A stretch of 64,000 nt of DNA, taken from Clitopilus passeckerianus. Lineage: Eukaryota; Basidiomycota; Agaricomycetes; Agaricales; Entolomataceae. The notes under the pieces were generated by a model, which saw only the letters and a list, made by a program, of their open reading frames with translations, made no database searches and was not told the origin of the DNA. The translations under genes and the position numbers were made by a program. Of this stretch, positions 48,524-58,483 are shown one piece after another (the stretch's first letter is position 1; each line of letters opens with the position of its first letter). The stretch lies in the NCBI GenBank assembly GCA_944990035.1, contig CALYLX010000138.1:186001-250000 (forward strand). The letters are read 5' to 3'.

Positions 48524-50406
48524 ATGTCAACGGAGGGCACTTCTGATCATGATGCGGCTGCAAAGATGTACGTGAACCCTGATGGCCCCCGAGATTCACC
48601 AGTTGAACAGCTTTTGACGCTGGTTGTTTAACAGTGATTTACTTCTGAACGAGTTACGAGGTAATGTCTCGACGGCAGTTGAATAAGCTTCAGTTTACTC
48701 ATTGACTGCCAAGTTGAAATATCGAATCTCAGTGGAAAAGAAAATTCGCATGCTAGTCGAGTCCAAAGTTTGGAAGATGATTTAAACGCCTATAAGAGCC
48801 TCTGTAGTGACCTCAGGGCTGAAAAAGACAAATATAGGAATCTGTACTCCATCTCAGAGAAAGAGAAAGGAGACTTGGAGAATTCAATCAAGGTATTCGT
48901 GTTCTTGCTTTCGAGTCACTTGTCTGAGTGCCTCCTCCCCAGGGACATCGAATTGTCGCCCTCCTCGATGGAGATGGCGTCATTTTCTCACAACAATACA
49001 TCCTCGGAGGACGCTACGGCGGCCAAGAGGCTGCTCAGACTCTGTCGAATGAGATCATACAATACCTCAAAGCGAATTATGGAGCGCAACCCTACCAACT
49101 CTGGGTCAAGATTTTTCTCAACAAGCGTGGCTTGGTCGAGGCTTATAAGCGCTTCGGCAATGTGAACGAGGGCCTTATTGAGACGAAATTTGAAGAATTT
49201 ATGTCTGGATTCAATCAAGCTGCGGAGCGATTCTCGGTAGTTGATGTTGGAGCAATCAAGGAGGCTGCGGACGCAAAAATAAAAGGTTCCTTGCTTTCAG
49301 CTACTCCTTACCGCCGTCAGCATTCTAATCAGTTTTGCCATTAGCTCACCTTGAAGATGACCTCAAAATCCCGCAGACGGAGAAAGTCATATTTGGAGGT
49401 CAGCCAGTCAATCTGCCGTCTATTTCGTGCACTGCTCATTATGTTCCAGGCTGTCATGACACAGGCTATATTAACTCCCTCAGGTCGCACATCACCTCTG
49501 GGTTCGGGGAAAAGCTCATCCTCCTGCCCGGTTACAACGAAGTGGCGTTTGGGATCGCCGACCTCGGCCTTCCCACCATGCCACCTCTCTCAAACCTATT
49601 CCTCTCACACAAACTCGGAAGTCCCTCTGGTTACTCGAATGGAGGGGCCTTCAATCCACCCCAGTCACCTCGCAAAAATCGAGGAAATAGTATTCAGACC
49701 GGAAATATGAATACATTCGCATCAAGGAGTATATCTCCTGTATCGCAGCTGGGGACGCCAGCGGCGAATTTCGCATCTTTGGATGGAGCCCCGTCAAGCA
49801 GTAAGAATGGGAATGCTCATAATACTGGGGAGCTACGGCCTCTTGACCCCAAGCTGGTTTGTTCCCGCTACATCAAATCTTTTACTACCGCTGATGTTCC
49901 TTTTTCGATCTTAGTCTTTGTTCAAACGTGCGTCTGTCCCTTTATGCACCTACTACTCGACGCTAACCAGACTATGCAGAGAATCCACCACCTTGTACCC
50001 GCTACTACGTCTCTGGGAAGTGCAAATATGGCGTAACATGCATTTACGCACACTATTATAGCCTGGATCCAAGCCAACTGGCTGAGATCAGGAAGAAAGC
50101 CAAGATCAACCCCTGTGATTCCATTATTAAGAGTGAGTATCGTGCCGAACTTAGGAGTCGGATACTGATATACCTTGCCTACGCTAGAGTACCCCTGCTC
50201 CAAGGGCGACGCTTGTCCCTTTGGACACTATTGCCCACAAGGTGCGAAGTGCTTCTATCTCAAGAAGGGAAATTGTAAGTTTGGAGGAGGTCAGTGTTTC
50301 GTTCTTCTATCTCAAGCCTGCTGTGGTTCTGACTTCTCGTCTCCCAGCTCCTGGCCATAGGTTAGCCGAAGCCCAAGCAGAAGCTCCCCAAGCGAATGCC
50401 ACCTGA
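48524..50406 (+). CDS. CCCH zinc-finger protein with NYN-like DUF7923-type domain, copy 2
   Basis: Paralogue of the preceding gene. Start MSTEGTSDHDAAAK, small exon IDLLLNELR, then VEISNLSGKENSHASRVQSL and coiled coil DDLNAYKSLCSDLRAEKDKY. The domain reads RIVALLDGDGVIFSQQYILG, GGQEAAQTLSNEIIQYLKAN, LWVKIFLNKRGLVEAYKRFG, IPQTEKVIFGG and HITSGFGEKLILLPGYNEVA. A Ser/Asn/Gly-rich linker (about 70 residues) absent from copy 1 precedes the fingers CTRYYVSGKCKYGVTCIYAH and CSKGDACPFGHYCPQGAKC. It ends CKFGGAPGHRLAEAQ...NAT, stop 50404-50406. The DGDG motif has an Asp where copy 1 has Asn. RNA-related function is likely; specificity unknown. Confidence 0.82.
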
Positions 50407-50583
50407 ACACATAGATGAGAGAATGTTGTGGCACGAAATGTATTGACTACGAATTTGAAGGATATATCCGAGAAATATACAAAGGGGTATATACTATTGG
50501 TATCTGTAAAGCATGTAAAGTGTTATAACGTACAACGAAGTTCTTGTTGGTATCACACGATCCAAGTGGCACGCAAAAGAAAT

Positions 50584-51790
50584 TTAGAATAGGTACAATA
50601 TCACTACGATATAAGAAGCCAGGGCTATCCAATTGGCAGCCGTGCCCGAGAGCATATTGAGAGCACTGTTCTTAACTGTGGGTAGCCCGCTGTTCGGCGG
50701 TTCTGGGACGGCAGCAGGATTTGGTGCTGAAGCGCCAATGTACTGGGAGCCCAAGGGGGTGATCATTCCGTTGGAGTCCACAAGTGCATTGTACTAGATG
50801 GTACGATATAGTCAGAATTTTTGTTCCCAACATTCATCAGAAAAGAGAAATACATACCGGATTCACACCCTGCAGGTCTTTCATGGCACCATACCAGCTA
50901 TACCTCTCCACGAAGGGCGAATTATCCATATAGGTCTGCGTCGTATTGAGGAAATTGACGACATCCGAATAGCTGCACCGCTTATTCATATCGGCAAAGT
51001 TCTGGCAATCCCATTCAGTGACCCAGAGAGGTCGTTGGAATGTGTTGTGGAAGTCTTCGACGTAGGCAATGAACTCCGTGGCATTTATGCCGTACCAATC
51101 TACGGTGTGGGTTAGCTAAGTTCGAAGGAGATCTGAAATGGTGGGTAGGATGATGCTTACGGAAAGCAATGAAGTCAACGTTACATCCACCTGCACATGC
51201 CCCGAAGAAATCTTGTAGCCAGGTCTTGCCATTGGGTGCGCTAGAGGGCGCGGGGCTTCCCACTCGTATGCCTTGTGAACGGAGTGGCTCCAGCCACGTT
51301 TTCCAGAGAATTGCTCCGTCCTGAGGAGATAGATTTGACTGACCAGTTTGTTGAGGTCTGTGTTTTCAGGTTGAGCAGAGTGAAGGGGTAGTCCATTCCA
51401 TGGGCTTACTCGTTCATTGCGAGCACATTCTTGACTTTGTGCTTGGAGATCGTATCGTTGATGGTGGTCCACTGGTCGATAGTCTTGGAACCCCAAAACT
51501 GAGGAACAAATTCTAGATCGGTATCTACAGGCCAGGTGGACCAGGTATAGTACCTGTATGAAGCCCAGATATTTAGCTATGAGCGACTAACCACGAATAG
51601 CCCGCACTCACCATGATATTTTCCCAGTGCTTCTGAACTGCGTGATATCCACGGTTGGGCCATTAGGCCATGCAAGTCCAGCCTTTGAGGTGGTATTCTG
51701 TATCTGCCTGGTGCTTAGGCGTGACACACCCAGCACGGTACTCGAGAATAGCAGAACTAAAGCGAGTGGGACTCGGAGAGGACAAAACAT
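50584..51790 (-). CDS. asl1-like glycosyl hydrolase (GH128 type), copy 2
   Basis: ATG 51790 encodes signal peptide MFCPLRVPLALVLLFSSTVL, then KAGLAWPNGPTVDITQF, WYYTWSTWPVDTD, FVPQFWGSKTIDQW, NVLAMNE joined to PQQTGQSNLSPQDG (first catalytic Glu), GIRVGSPAPS and WLQDFFGACAGGCNVDFIAF. HWYGINATEF, PLWVTEWDCQ (second Glu) and ERYSWYGAM follow. The C terminus is a Pro/Ala linker and a hydrophobic tail (IALASYIVVILYLF) consistent with a GPI anchor; stop at 50584. Motif order and intron positions are the same as in the plus-strand copy at 44468-45702, so the two arose by duplication followed by inversion or relocation. Likely cell-wall beta-1,3-glucanase. Confidence 0.92.
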
Positions 51791-52160
51791 CGTTGGTTAT
51801 TGTACGAGAGGGTATTTGGGCCTCCATCCGGCAGAACCCAGGCTTTTATCGTCGATTGGAGAAATCGTCATCTGCGATGAGCGTTGCCCAGCAAAACATG
51901 AGCTTTGGAGCTGTCCTGACATGACGAGGCTGTGGGGTTGGCTCTCTTAGGCGCCCAGTGAACTTATGCTCCGTATGGAAATTCCCCCAATATTGCAGTA
52001 AGGAGGCCTCTCCAAGTCGTAACGATAGTTGAACCGTGCAAGGGTGTTGTTACAAGAAATATATTTGAAGCTTACTGTATGCAAGGTGGTGGATGAGAAG
52101 AGCACGCAAGCCGATCAAACGCGGACAAATTCTGCGGCGCAAACTGCCACCAACAAAATC
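51791..52160. promoter_or_regulatory. divergent upstream region, glucanase copy 2 / PCD-like gene
   Basis: 370-base head-to-head spacer with no recognised coding sequence. Confidence 0.35.
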
Positions 52161-53236
52161 ATGTTGGCTGCCCGTACCCCGACCTTCCGCTCGTCGTCCT
52201 CGTCTGTTCGCTGTATACCAATACCAAGACGCAGAGTTCTGCTACCTCAAAGCCATGTCATATCTAGACTGTACTCCGAGAACAGCAAACCTCCAGCTCG
52301 GAGCTCTGACGCTTCCCTGACGGAAAGACCAAAAGTTTCTGCAAATCTGGATAAAGCCCTTTCCATCCCACCCAGGGTCAAAGGCTGGCCCACACCCTGG
52401 CTAAACCAAAGTTCCTTCGAAAACTACATGCAACCTCTGTATGACCGTGGTTGGGGAATACGCTTCATGCCACGGCTAAACAAGGAGCCCCGGACGCTTG
52501 GCCTGAGCGCTGGGTATAGGTTGAAGGGCTGGAACCAGACCATGAAGTTTCTCACCGAGTTGAATACGCTTTGCAGGAGGGAAAAGGTCAGTGTCCAAGC
52601 CCAGCAGATCCTCGGGATTCGAAACTAAAGAAACGCATTTGTATACAGCACCACCCCGTCTCGTTCTCAATATACAACAACCCAACCCATGCAGATATCA
52701 AGCTTATGGTACAAACCCACTCCGCTGTGCGTCCAGCAGGCTTCGTACGGGATGCTGAAGATACCGCAGAAAGAGAAGCCCTCGAACTACCTGGCCCAAC
52801 CCTCCGTGACGTCCGCCTTGCCGTTCTCATCCACAACCTATGGGAAGAGGAGGCGACTGCCCCAACCACCGACCAGCCTAACTTATCTCACGTCGAATGG
52901 ATGAAAATGCTACAAAAGCTCATGGGTGATCCGTTGGACCCCAACCCAAAAGCCAGCTCCTCAGAAGCAGATAAGGTGGAAATGGCTTTCAATCCGAACT
53001 CTACCCGAGGAGGACTTTGGACGCCTGTTTCCATGCAACCTTCTTGGAGTCAGCTGGCGTGCGAGATGGCGAGGTGTAACGATAAACCTATCAGTACTGC
53101 CTACAACTGGGCAATTGGGAAGGTGGACATTTCTGAGGATGCCAGTCGCGAGGATGGGAAAGATACGAAGAAGGGGAGGAAGAGGAGGAATTATTTTATA
53201 AGAACGACCAAGGCCAAGAAGGGAGGTACTCTCTGA
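52161..53236 (+). CDS. mitochondrial pterin-4a-carbinolamine dehydratase-like protein
   Basis: Two exons (52161-52586, 52649-53236) give 337 residues. The N terminus (MLAARTPTFRSSSSSVRCIP...) is Arg/Ser-rich and looks like a mitochondrial presequence. The central part has the dehydratase pattern: GYRLKGWNQTMKFLTELNTL, the active-site EKHHPVSFSIYN (HHP directly after the splice junction), then IKLMVQTHSAVRPAG and a downstream Asp. The canonical enzyme recycles pterin cofactor by dehydrating 4a-carbinolamine. Sequence before and after the small domain is unusually long, and the basic C terminus (KKGRKRRNYFIRTTKAKKGG) is atypical, so the biological role may differ, for example in organellar gene expression. 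TTG at 52029 lies in frame but ATG 52161 is the first true start. Confidence 0.78.
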
Positions 53237-53383
53237 AATTGAGACATGTACCTATTGCGGTCCCGGGGAAGAGAACAGTGGACTTGTTCGCATCTTACTA
53301 TTCTATTCTAGACAGATCAATAACGATAAAGTGATATTTTTACCAGTCCCAGTTCTTGGGGGACGTCGAGTACAGATTGCCCA

Positions 53384-54490
53384 CTATGCGCGTCCACGCA
53401 ACAACTCCTTGACCGAAGTCAAATACGCTTGGCAGTCATCTGGTATTGAAAGGTCGACGACAGAAAGGTCCTGACCCATATGAATCTCGCTAGTGGTGCC
53501 AGAGAGTGGCGTAACACCTTCCAGCTGTGCTATTTTGAAAAGAGCCTGGGCTGGCGTGCATTGCGAAGCTTGGGCAATGGCAAGTAACGCAGGGTTTTTG
53601 AGGAGTGTAGGAGAGCCGGAGAGTGTCCAGAATGACCTACAGAGCGAGCAATTAGCAAGGGGTCGACTTCTTGGAGGTTAAGGACCTACTGGTACAAGAT
53701 TTCGTTCTCCCGACAGTACTGGACCACCTCCCTGTCCCATGCGTTCCCCTCGAACCACCTATTCTGCACAACCTGTACCTTCCTCTCTTTCCCAAGGGCA
53801 TGCAGTAGGCCTACATCGTATGTGTTGCTGATACCGATCATCTTCACTTTCCCAGCATCTTGGAGCTTAATGAGCTCACGCCAAGCTTCGAGAGTAAGTT
53901 CAATGGACTTGAGTGGTGAATGGAGAATGTAGCTATCAAGGTAGGTGGTGCTCAGGTTCGACAGGGATTTTTGGAAAGAGGTCTGGACTTGAATAGGGAT
54001 GGGGTCGGAGGCTTTGTATGGGAGAGGCTTGGAGGTGTCCTGGCCACCGATTGGCGTATACCTTGAGCAGAGAGGTCAGCATAGCTCAGAATAGAGGAGT
54101 AGAATGATATGTACTTTGTCTGTATCCAGAGGTCTTCGCGCTTTATGCCATGGTTTGAGTCAAGCTCCAGGAGAGCTTTGCCAACAAGGTCCTCACTTCA
54201 CGGCGGTTGCTTGGTTGTGCTCACTCATAGAGTGGAGCTACTTACCGGTAATGCTTTGGTTGACACGCTATTCGAGGCTTGTCAGGAAAATTACGTACTT
54301 CTGGGTGAATTCCATTGCTCACCTGTATCAATCGCTCGAAAGCCGTGCTGTACGGCCTGTACTACAAGGCCCGTAGTCCGCTCCTGTTTCCTAAGCAAGC
54401 CAAGTTAGTGATGCTCTCTTACCATAACAATACAGCGCTTCACCAGGCAGTGCCATAGATGATTCTCGCAGCAATCTTTGCGCCCGACAT
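53384..54490 (-). CDS. aldo/keto reductase
   Basis: NADPH-dependent carbonyl reductase with a TIM-barrel fold. ATG 54490 (MSGAKIAARIIYGTAW), then WKQERTTGLVVQAVQHGFRA, IDTACQPKHYREDLVGKALL (catalytic Asp and Tyr), EDLWIQTKYTPIGGQDTSKP (catalytic Lys), TYLDSYILHSPLKSIELT (catalytic His), KMIGISNTYDVGLLHAL, VVQNRWFEGNAWDREVVQYC and SFWTLSGSPTLLKNPALLAI. It ends LTSVKELLRGRA, stop TAG 53384-53386. Six exons read without any frame break, about 310 residues. Compared with classical members the SNF/GVSN strand and the cofactor end are recognisable but divergent (SGTTSEIHM). The substrate cannot be told from sequence. It is head to head with ATG3. Confidence 0.88.
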
Positions 54491-54674
54491 CGCTTTAAAA
54501 GGCCAAGTTACGGGGTGTGGCGTCAAGAGGAACAATGATCTAAGCGGGACCAGATTGGGTATCTTATCCCCACGTGGCCCTGGAACGCCTCAAGGCTTTG
54601 AACCGAACGTTGAATCGATTTGGAGTGCGACCACCAGACTTTGCACTGATCTTTCACTTTAACGACCACCAACG
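54491..54674. promoter_or_regulatory. divergent promoter, AKR and ATG3
   Basis: 184 bases between two opposite start codons; it must hold both promoters. Confidence 0.4.
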
Positions 54675-56118
54675 ATGCAGGCCCTTCAGGTATGAACCAG
54701 GAAAGTTCTTGAAAAGTTGTAGACTAACCTCAGGGACAGTCTCATTTCTTCAATGTTCGCGACATGCTCAGTCCAGTACGCCACTCAGTTGAATTTCACC
54801 TGACTGTAGATCGGTAGCTGATAGGCGTTACTAGGTGTTGAAGGAGAGTAGATTCAAGGAGGAAGGTCGTATCACGCCTGGTAAGCTCATTGAGACGCAC
54901 ATTAACGCGTATTATCGTTCTAACTGCGGCAACAGAGGAGTTCGTTGCTGCAGGCGACTTTCTGGTGTACAAGTTCCCCGTGTGGAAATGGTTTGGGCCG
55001 TCCTCGTGTTAATGTGACTTGTTAAAGCTAATATACGACATAAACAGGGAAGCTGGAGATGCAACCAAGACTAGAGACTTCCTGCCCAAAGATAAGCAGT
55101 ACCTAGTAACACGCGGCGTGCCCTGCCTGCGTCGTGCCACTTCTCTCGCTTACACCGATGCCGACGAGGATGCAGAACGTCTGCTCTCATTCGCTGACTC
55201 CTCCACCCCCAACGCTTCTGGTGAAGATGAGTGGGTCGAAACTCATGCTGGGAGGAAGGCCACCCAGGATTCTGCTGCCAATGCGGGCACTATTGCTGAC
55301 ATCCCTGATTTGGATGGAGACCAAGACGAGGTGACAGCTAAGATGGGTAATGTATCCATTGGAGGGACAACACCAGGAGAGATACCTGATATGGATGATA
55401 TCCCTGATATGGAGGATGAGATTGAGGAAGAGGAGGACACCGCTGCCGCCGCTCCCAAGCCTTCAAAGGTTGTTGACGCTAGGTAGGCATATCTTGCGCG
55501 TGCTTTTGCCATACATGGTGCTCATATACCTAAATTAGCGAGATCGAACCGGCGAAGGGCAACCTTCTGCAGGTACGAACGTACGATGTGATGATCACAT
55601 ACGACAAATATTACCAGACACCCCGCTCTTGGCTCATTGGTTACGACGAGGTTAGCCTACCTAACACACTTCGCCTTTTCCCCACCTCCTAACATTCTTC
55701 TGTATTCCAGAATGGTAAACCCTTGACCCCAGCCCAAATATTCCAAGACATCTCCGCGGACCATGCTCAAAAGACTGTCACAATCGAACCCTTCATCCAT
55801 AGCACATCCCTGCAAGCCGCCTCTGTGCACCCCTGCAAACACTCTAATGTTATGAAGAAAGTCATCGACAGGATGAACGCCTCCATCATCGAAGCTCAAC
55901 TAGCCAGACGCAAGGCTGCCGGCCAATCTATCCCCTCCAAGGACTCGAAGAAGAGGTGGTTCAGCAGGAAGGTCAGCGGACCTGCGTCGGCTTCAAAAGA
56001 CGTTGGGGACGATGATGAGGTTGAGGGCATGAGGGTTGATTTCTACTTGGTCGTGTTCTTGAAGTTTATCGCCTCGATTGTGCCAACTATCGAGGTGGAT
56101 TCGACAACGGCGTTCTGA
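54675..56118 (+). CDS. ATG3: autophagy E2-like enzyme Atg3
   Basis: E2-like enzyme that transfers Atg8 to phosphatidylethanolamine during autophagosome formation. ATG 54675 (MALQ-type start, MQALQ) is spliced to [59 protein letters not shown] and [14 protein letters not shown] long acidic linker ([15 protein letters not shown]) follows, as in Atg3 flexible regions. The catalytic core has [37 protein letters not shown] and the active cysteine in [16 protein letters not shown]. The end ([20 protein letters not shown]) carries the C-terminal helix and Phe common in the family. Seven or so exons, all in frame; stop at 56118. Confidence 0.95.
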
Positions 56119-56362
56119 GTTCTTCCACTGGGGACTAACGAGGTGTCCATATCATAATGGTCGGAGGGTTCACGGAGCTGATGAGGCTCGTTCTATGGTG
56201 TTATAGTGTTTTGTACTTCATACCTGTATTGCTCAATGTACACAATATACTCTTATTACTGAAAGTTCGTTGTCAAAAATCTACGTGCAACCTATCGGTC
56301 GGTTCTATTGACTATGAATACAGAGATCGGCGTCACAAAAATCCAGCAAATGTAAAAACTGA
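56119..56362. other. ATG3 3' flank
   Basis: Short spacer between ATG3 and the tRNA gene; nothing else recognised. Confidence 0.4.
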
Positions 56363-56436
56363 TGAGTCGACCCAGGCTCGAACTGAGGACCTTCTGTGTG
56401 TTAGACAGATGCGATAACCAACTACGCCATCGACCC
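56363..56436 (-). tRNA. tRNA-Val(AAC)
   Basis: On the minus strand acceptor GGGTCGA pairs with TCGACTC (one G-U) with discriminator A. The anticodon stem is TCTGT/ACAGA with loop CTAACAC, giving anticodon AAC. The T arm ends CAGTTCGAGCCTG. The 74-base gene has no intron and a short variable loop. Confidence 0.92.
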
Positions 56437-57027
56437 AATTAAAACATCAAGTACCTAGGCAAATACAAAGTCATCAGCATTTGGGCCTCCAAAAGCTTCG
56501 TGCATTTGTGACAAGTTTTCTTGCAAAGTTCTCCTAAGGATTAGTCCGACTAAAATTCTTACATCCTACACTACATTACGGATTCATAACTGTGACGAAT
56601 TTCGATCTCTCGATAAGCACCAGTCCATTAATTAGGCCCTGAAGGACATCCCTCCATCATCCTTGAGTCACACTCAAGGCGGTCTTGTGGCGTTGAATGC
56701 GAGTGCTCCGAGTGTGGACGGAGGCACATTAATGCGAGTCGCAAACGATCGTCGGATGGCGGATATGTGGCACTGCGAATCTGGGGTGCGTCGCAAGCCA
56801 TATCGGAAACTCATGTGGGGTCTTGTATGTTTTATGTTTCGTCCCTGGACATAGTGCGGGGAAATTGGGTCGAACATAAGAGGGTGAAGGATCTGTATGT
56901 TGATCATCGAGGCGCAAGGAAGGAAAGAAGCAGGACGAGCATTGACATGCCAAGAGCTAGATGGATCTGCGCCGTCGTTCACCTGAGGCCCCCACATCGC
57001 ATCCGGAGCCTTGACATAGGGGACGCC
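56437..57027. other. intergenic, nothing recognised
   Basis: Lies between tRNA-Val and the 3' end of the DUF7330-type gene. Overlapping frames of up to 107 codons on both strands show no recognisable protein. Confidence 0.4.
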
Positions 57028-58120
57028 TCAGAACCTCTTCATGACTGTCTGCCAAAATCCATTCTTAAAATCATGTGAATCGACACCGCTGAAACCTATA
57101 ATGATGCTCCCGAAGCGTGTCTTCATCTGGGCGAAGTTGACTGGGGATTTGTCTCTGACCAAATGGTCCCCCAGCATCACTATGGCTTCAGAATCAGCTT
57201 CGTGGATAATCTTCATTGCCTTCTTGAAGTTGGGGAGGAATTTGAGGCTTCCCCAATGTGATTTGACGTGGAACATCCCACTGTAGTTAAGGGGCAAGAG
57301 AAGGAGAATGTCGCCTACGCAAAGAATTAGCCAAGAATCAAACCAATGTCCTTGGTGTTCCATACCTCGGACAGAGAAGACTTCCAAGCCCATTGCAGGA
57401 CTCTCAGGCGCTGGGGTCAGCTAAAGGGGAGATAATCGTAAATGCGACATACAACCTTGAGACGGTCCGAAATCACGTACCAGCTGAACAGTAATGTTGC
57501 CTGACCAAGAAGCCACGAGGACATCAACTTTTTGACCTTCTCTTCTGGTCTTTCCAGTCGTTGACAGGGACAACGAAACCTCTCCATGTTTGGTGCGAAA
57601 GGAGGCTTGGGGATATGCTTTTTTCTTTGATTGAAACCCTTTCGTATCGTCAAACCCAACGGCAGATGCTCTGGGGTCAATATGGTAGGTTCCTTAACAA
57701 TACAGTTTAGCGAGAGGCACTCGGATGTTCGACGGAGTGCCGCGTTTAATTTTGCGTACCTGTGATAGGAATAGAACCCTTCTGCATGAAATGTAGGGGT
57801 ATCAATGTCAGAGAACTTCCGGTTGCGTGCCATTGGCCTAACCCAGCTTGTGAGCTTGAACCTGGCAATGTTGGGGAAGTTTGTATTGAGGACCCGGTAG
57901 GTGACTCCACTACCAGCTTGAGATCAGGTGTCGACCCTGTAGCTCTAAGTCCTCCGATTCGATGAGGCGGCGGGGGAAGCAACCGATGCCTGTCATATTC
58001 TATTGAGTCTTGGCTGGCTGGGACGCTGAAAGCTCGAGAAGGCGTCGCGTGAGGATCACGTCGACTAAAGGGAGGTAATTCCTCAAGCTGGTCTGGATCA
58101 ATTTTCGCGTCAATAATCAT
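57028..58120 (-). CDS. DUF7330-type protein
   Basis: ATG 58120 starts MIIDAKIDPDQLEELPPFSR, followed by a Pro/Ser-rich segment (HRLLPPPPHRIGGLRATGST). Successive exons read GSIPITG, YHIDPRASAVGFDDTKGFQS, ASFRTKHGEVSLSLSTTGKT, VDVLVASWSGNITVQL, PAMGLEVFSVRGDILLLLPL, NYSGMFHVKSHWGSLKFLPN and FAQMKTRFGSIIIGFSGVDS, ending FWQTVMKRF at stop 57028. Repeated short beta strands of the type FxTRxGxI/VxLxL suggest a right-handed beta-helix or adhesin-like stack, as in the basidiomycete DUF7330 family. The family assignment is from recalled motif order and is moderate. No signal peptide or catalytic motif is visible, and the role is unknown. Confidence 0.7.
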
Positions 58121-58483
58121 CGTGTAAGTTGTTCCTTGCCTCTGAGAGAGATGACTCGATGTTACTTCGGCTTGCTTTCTTCAAAGAACGCAGGAAGAAA
58201 AGTCATTTCACCATGCTGCGCGTCGTGTGAATCGTCGTTCTGGGAGAGATATAGTACAGCCCTGAGCATAGCCGCCGCATTGTCGGCGCTTGTTGTATCC
58301 CGGCTTGGGCAAATCATTTAAGTTCTATCACTGCGTGTATCAAAGAGGCTGTTCATCGTCTCTACTTCTTATAAACCAACGATCATGAAGATGCCAATAA
58401 TGAACAAGCAACGCAGGTCTGGATCCTATCACGAGGACGAAATTGAATGGTAATCTACTAGATGACGCTTGAACCTGTGCGCC
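58121..58483. other. spacer between DUF7330-type gene and UTP25
   Basis: Contains the upstream region of the DUF7330-type gene and the UTP25 3' end; no further gene seen. Confidence 0.4.
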
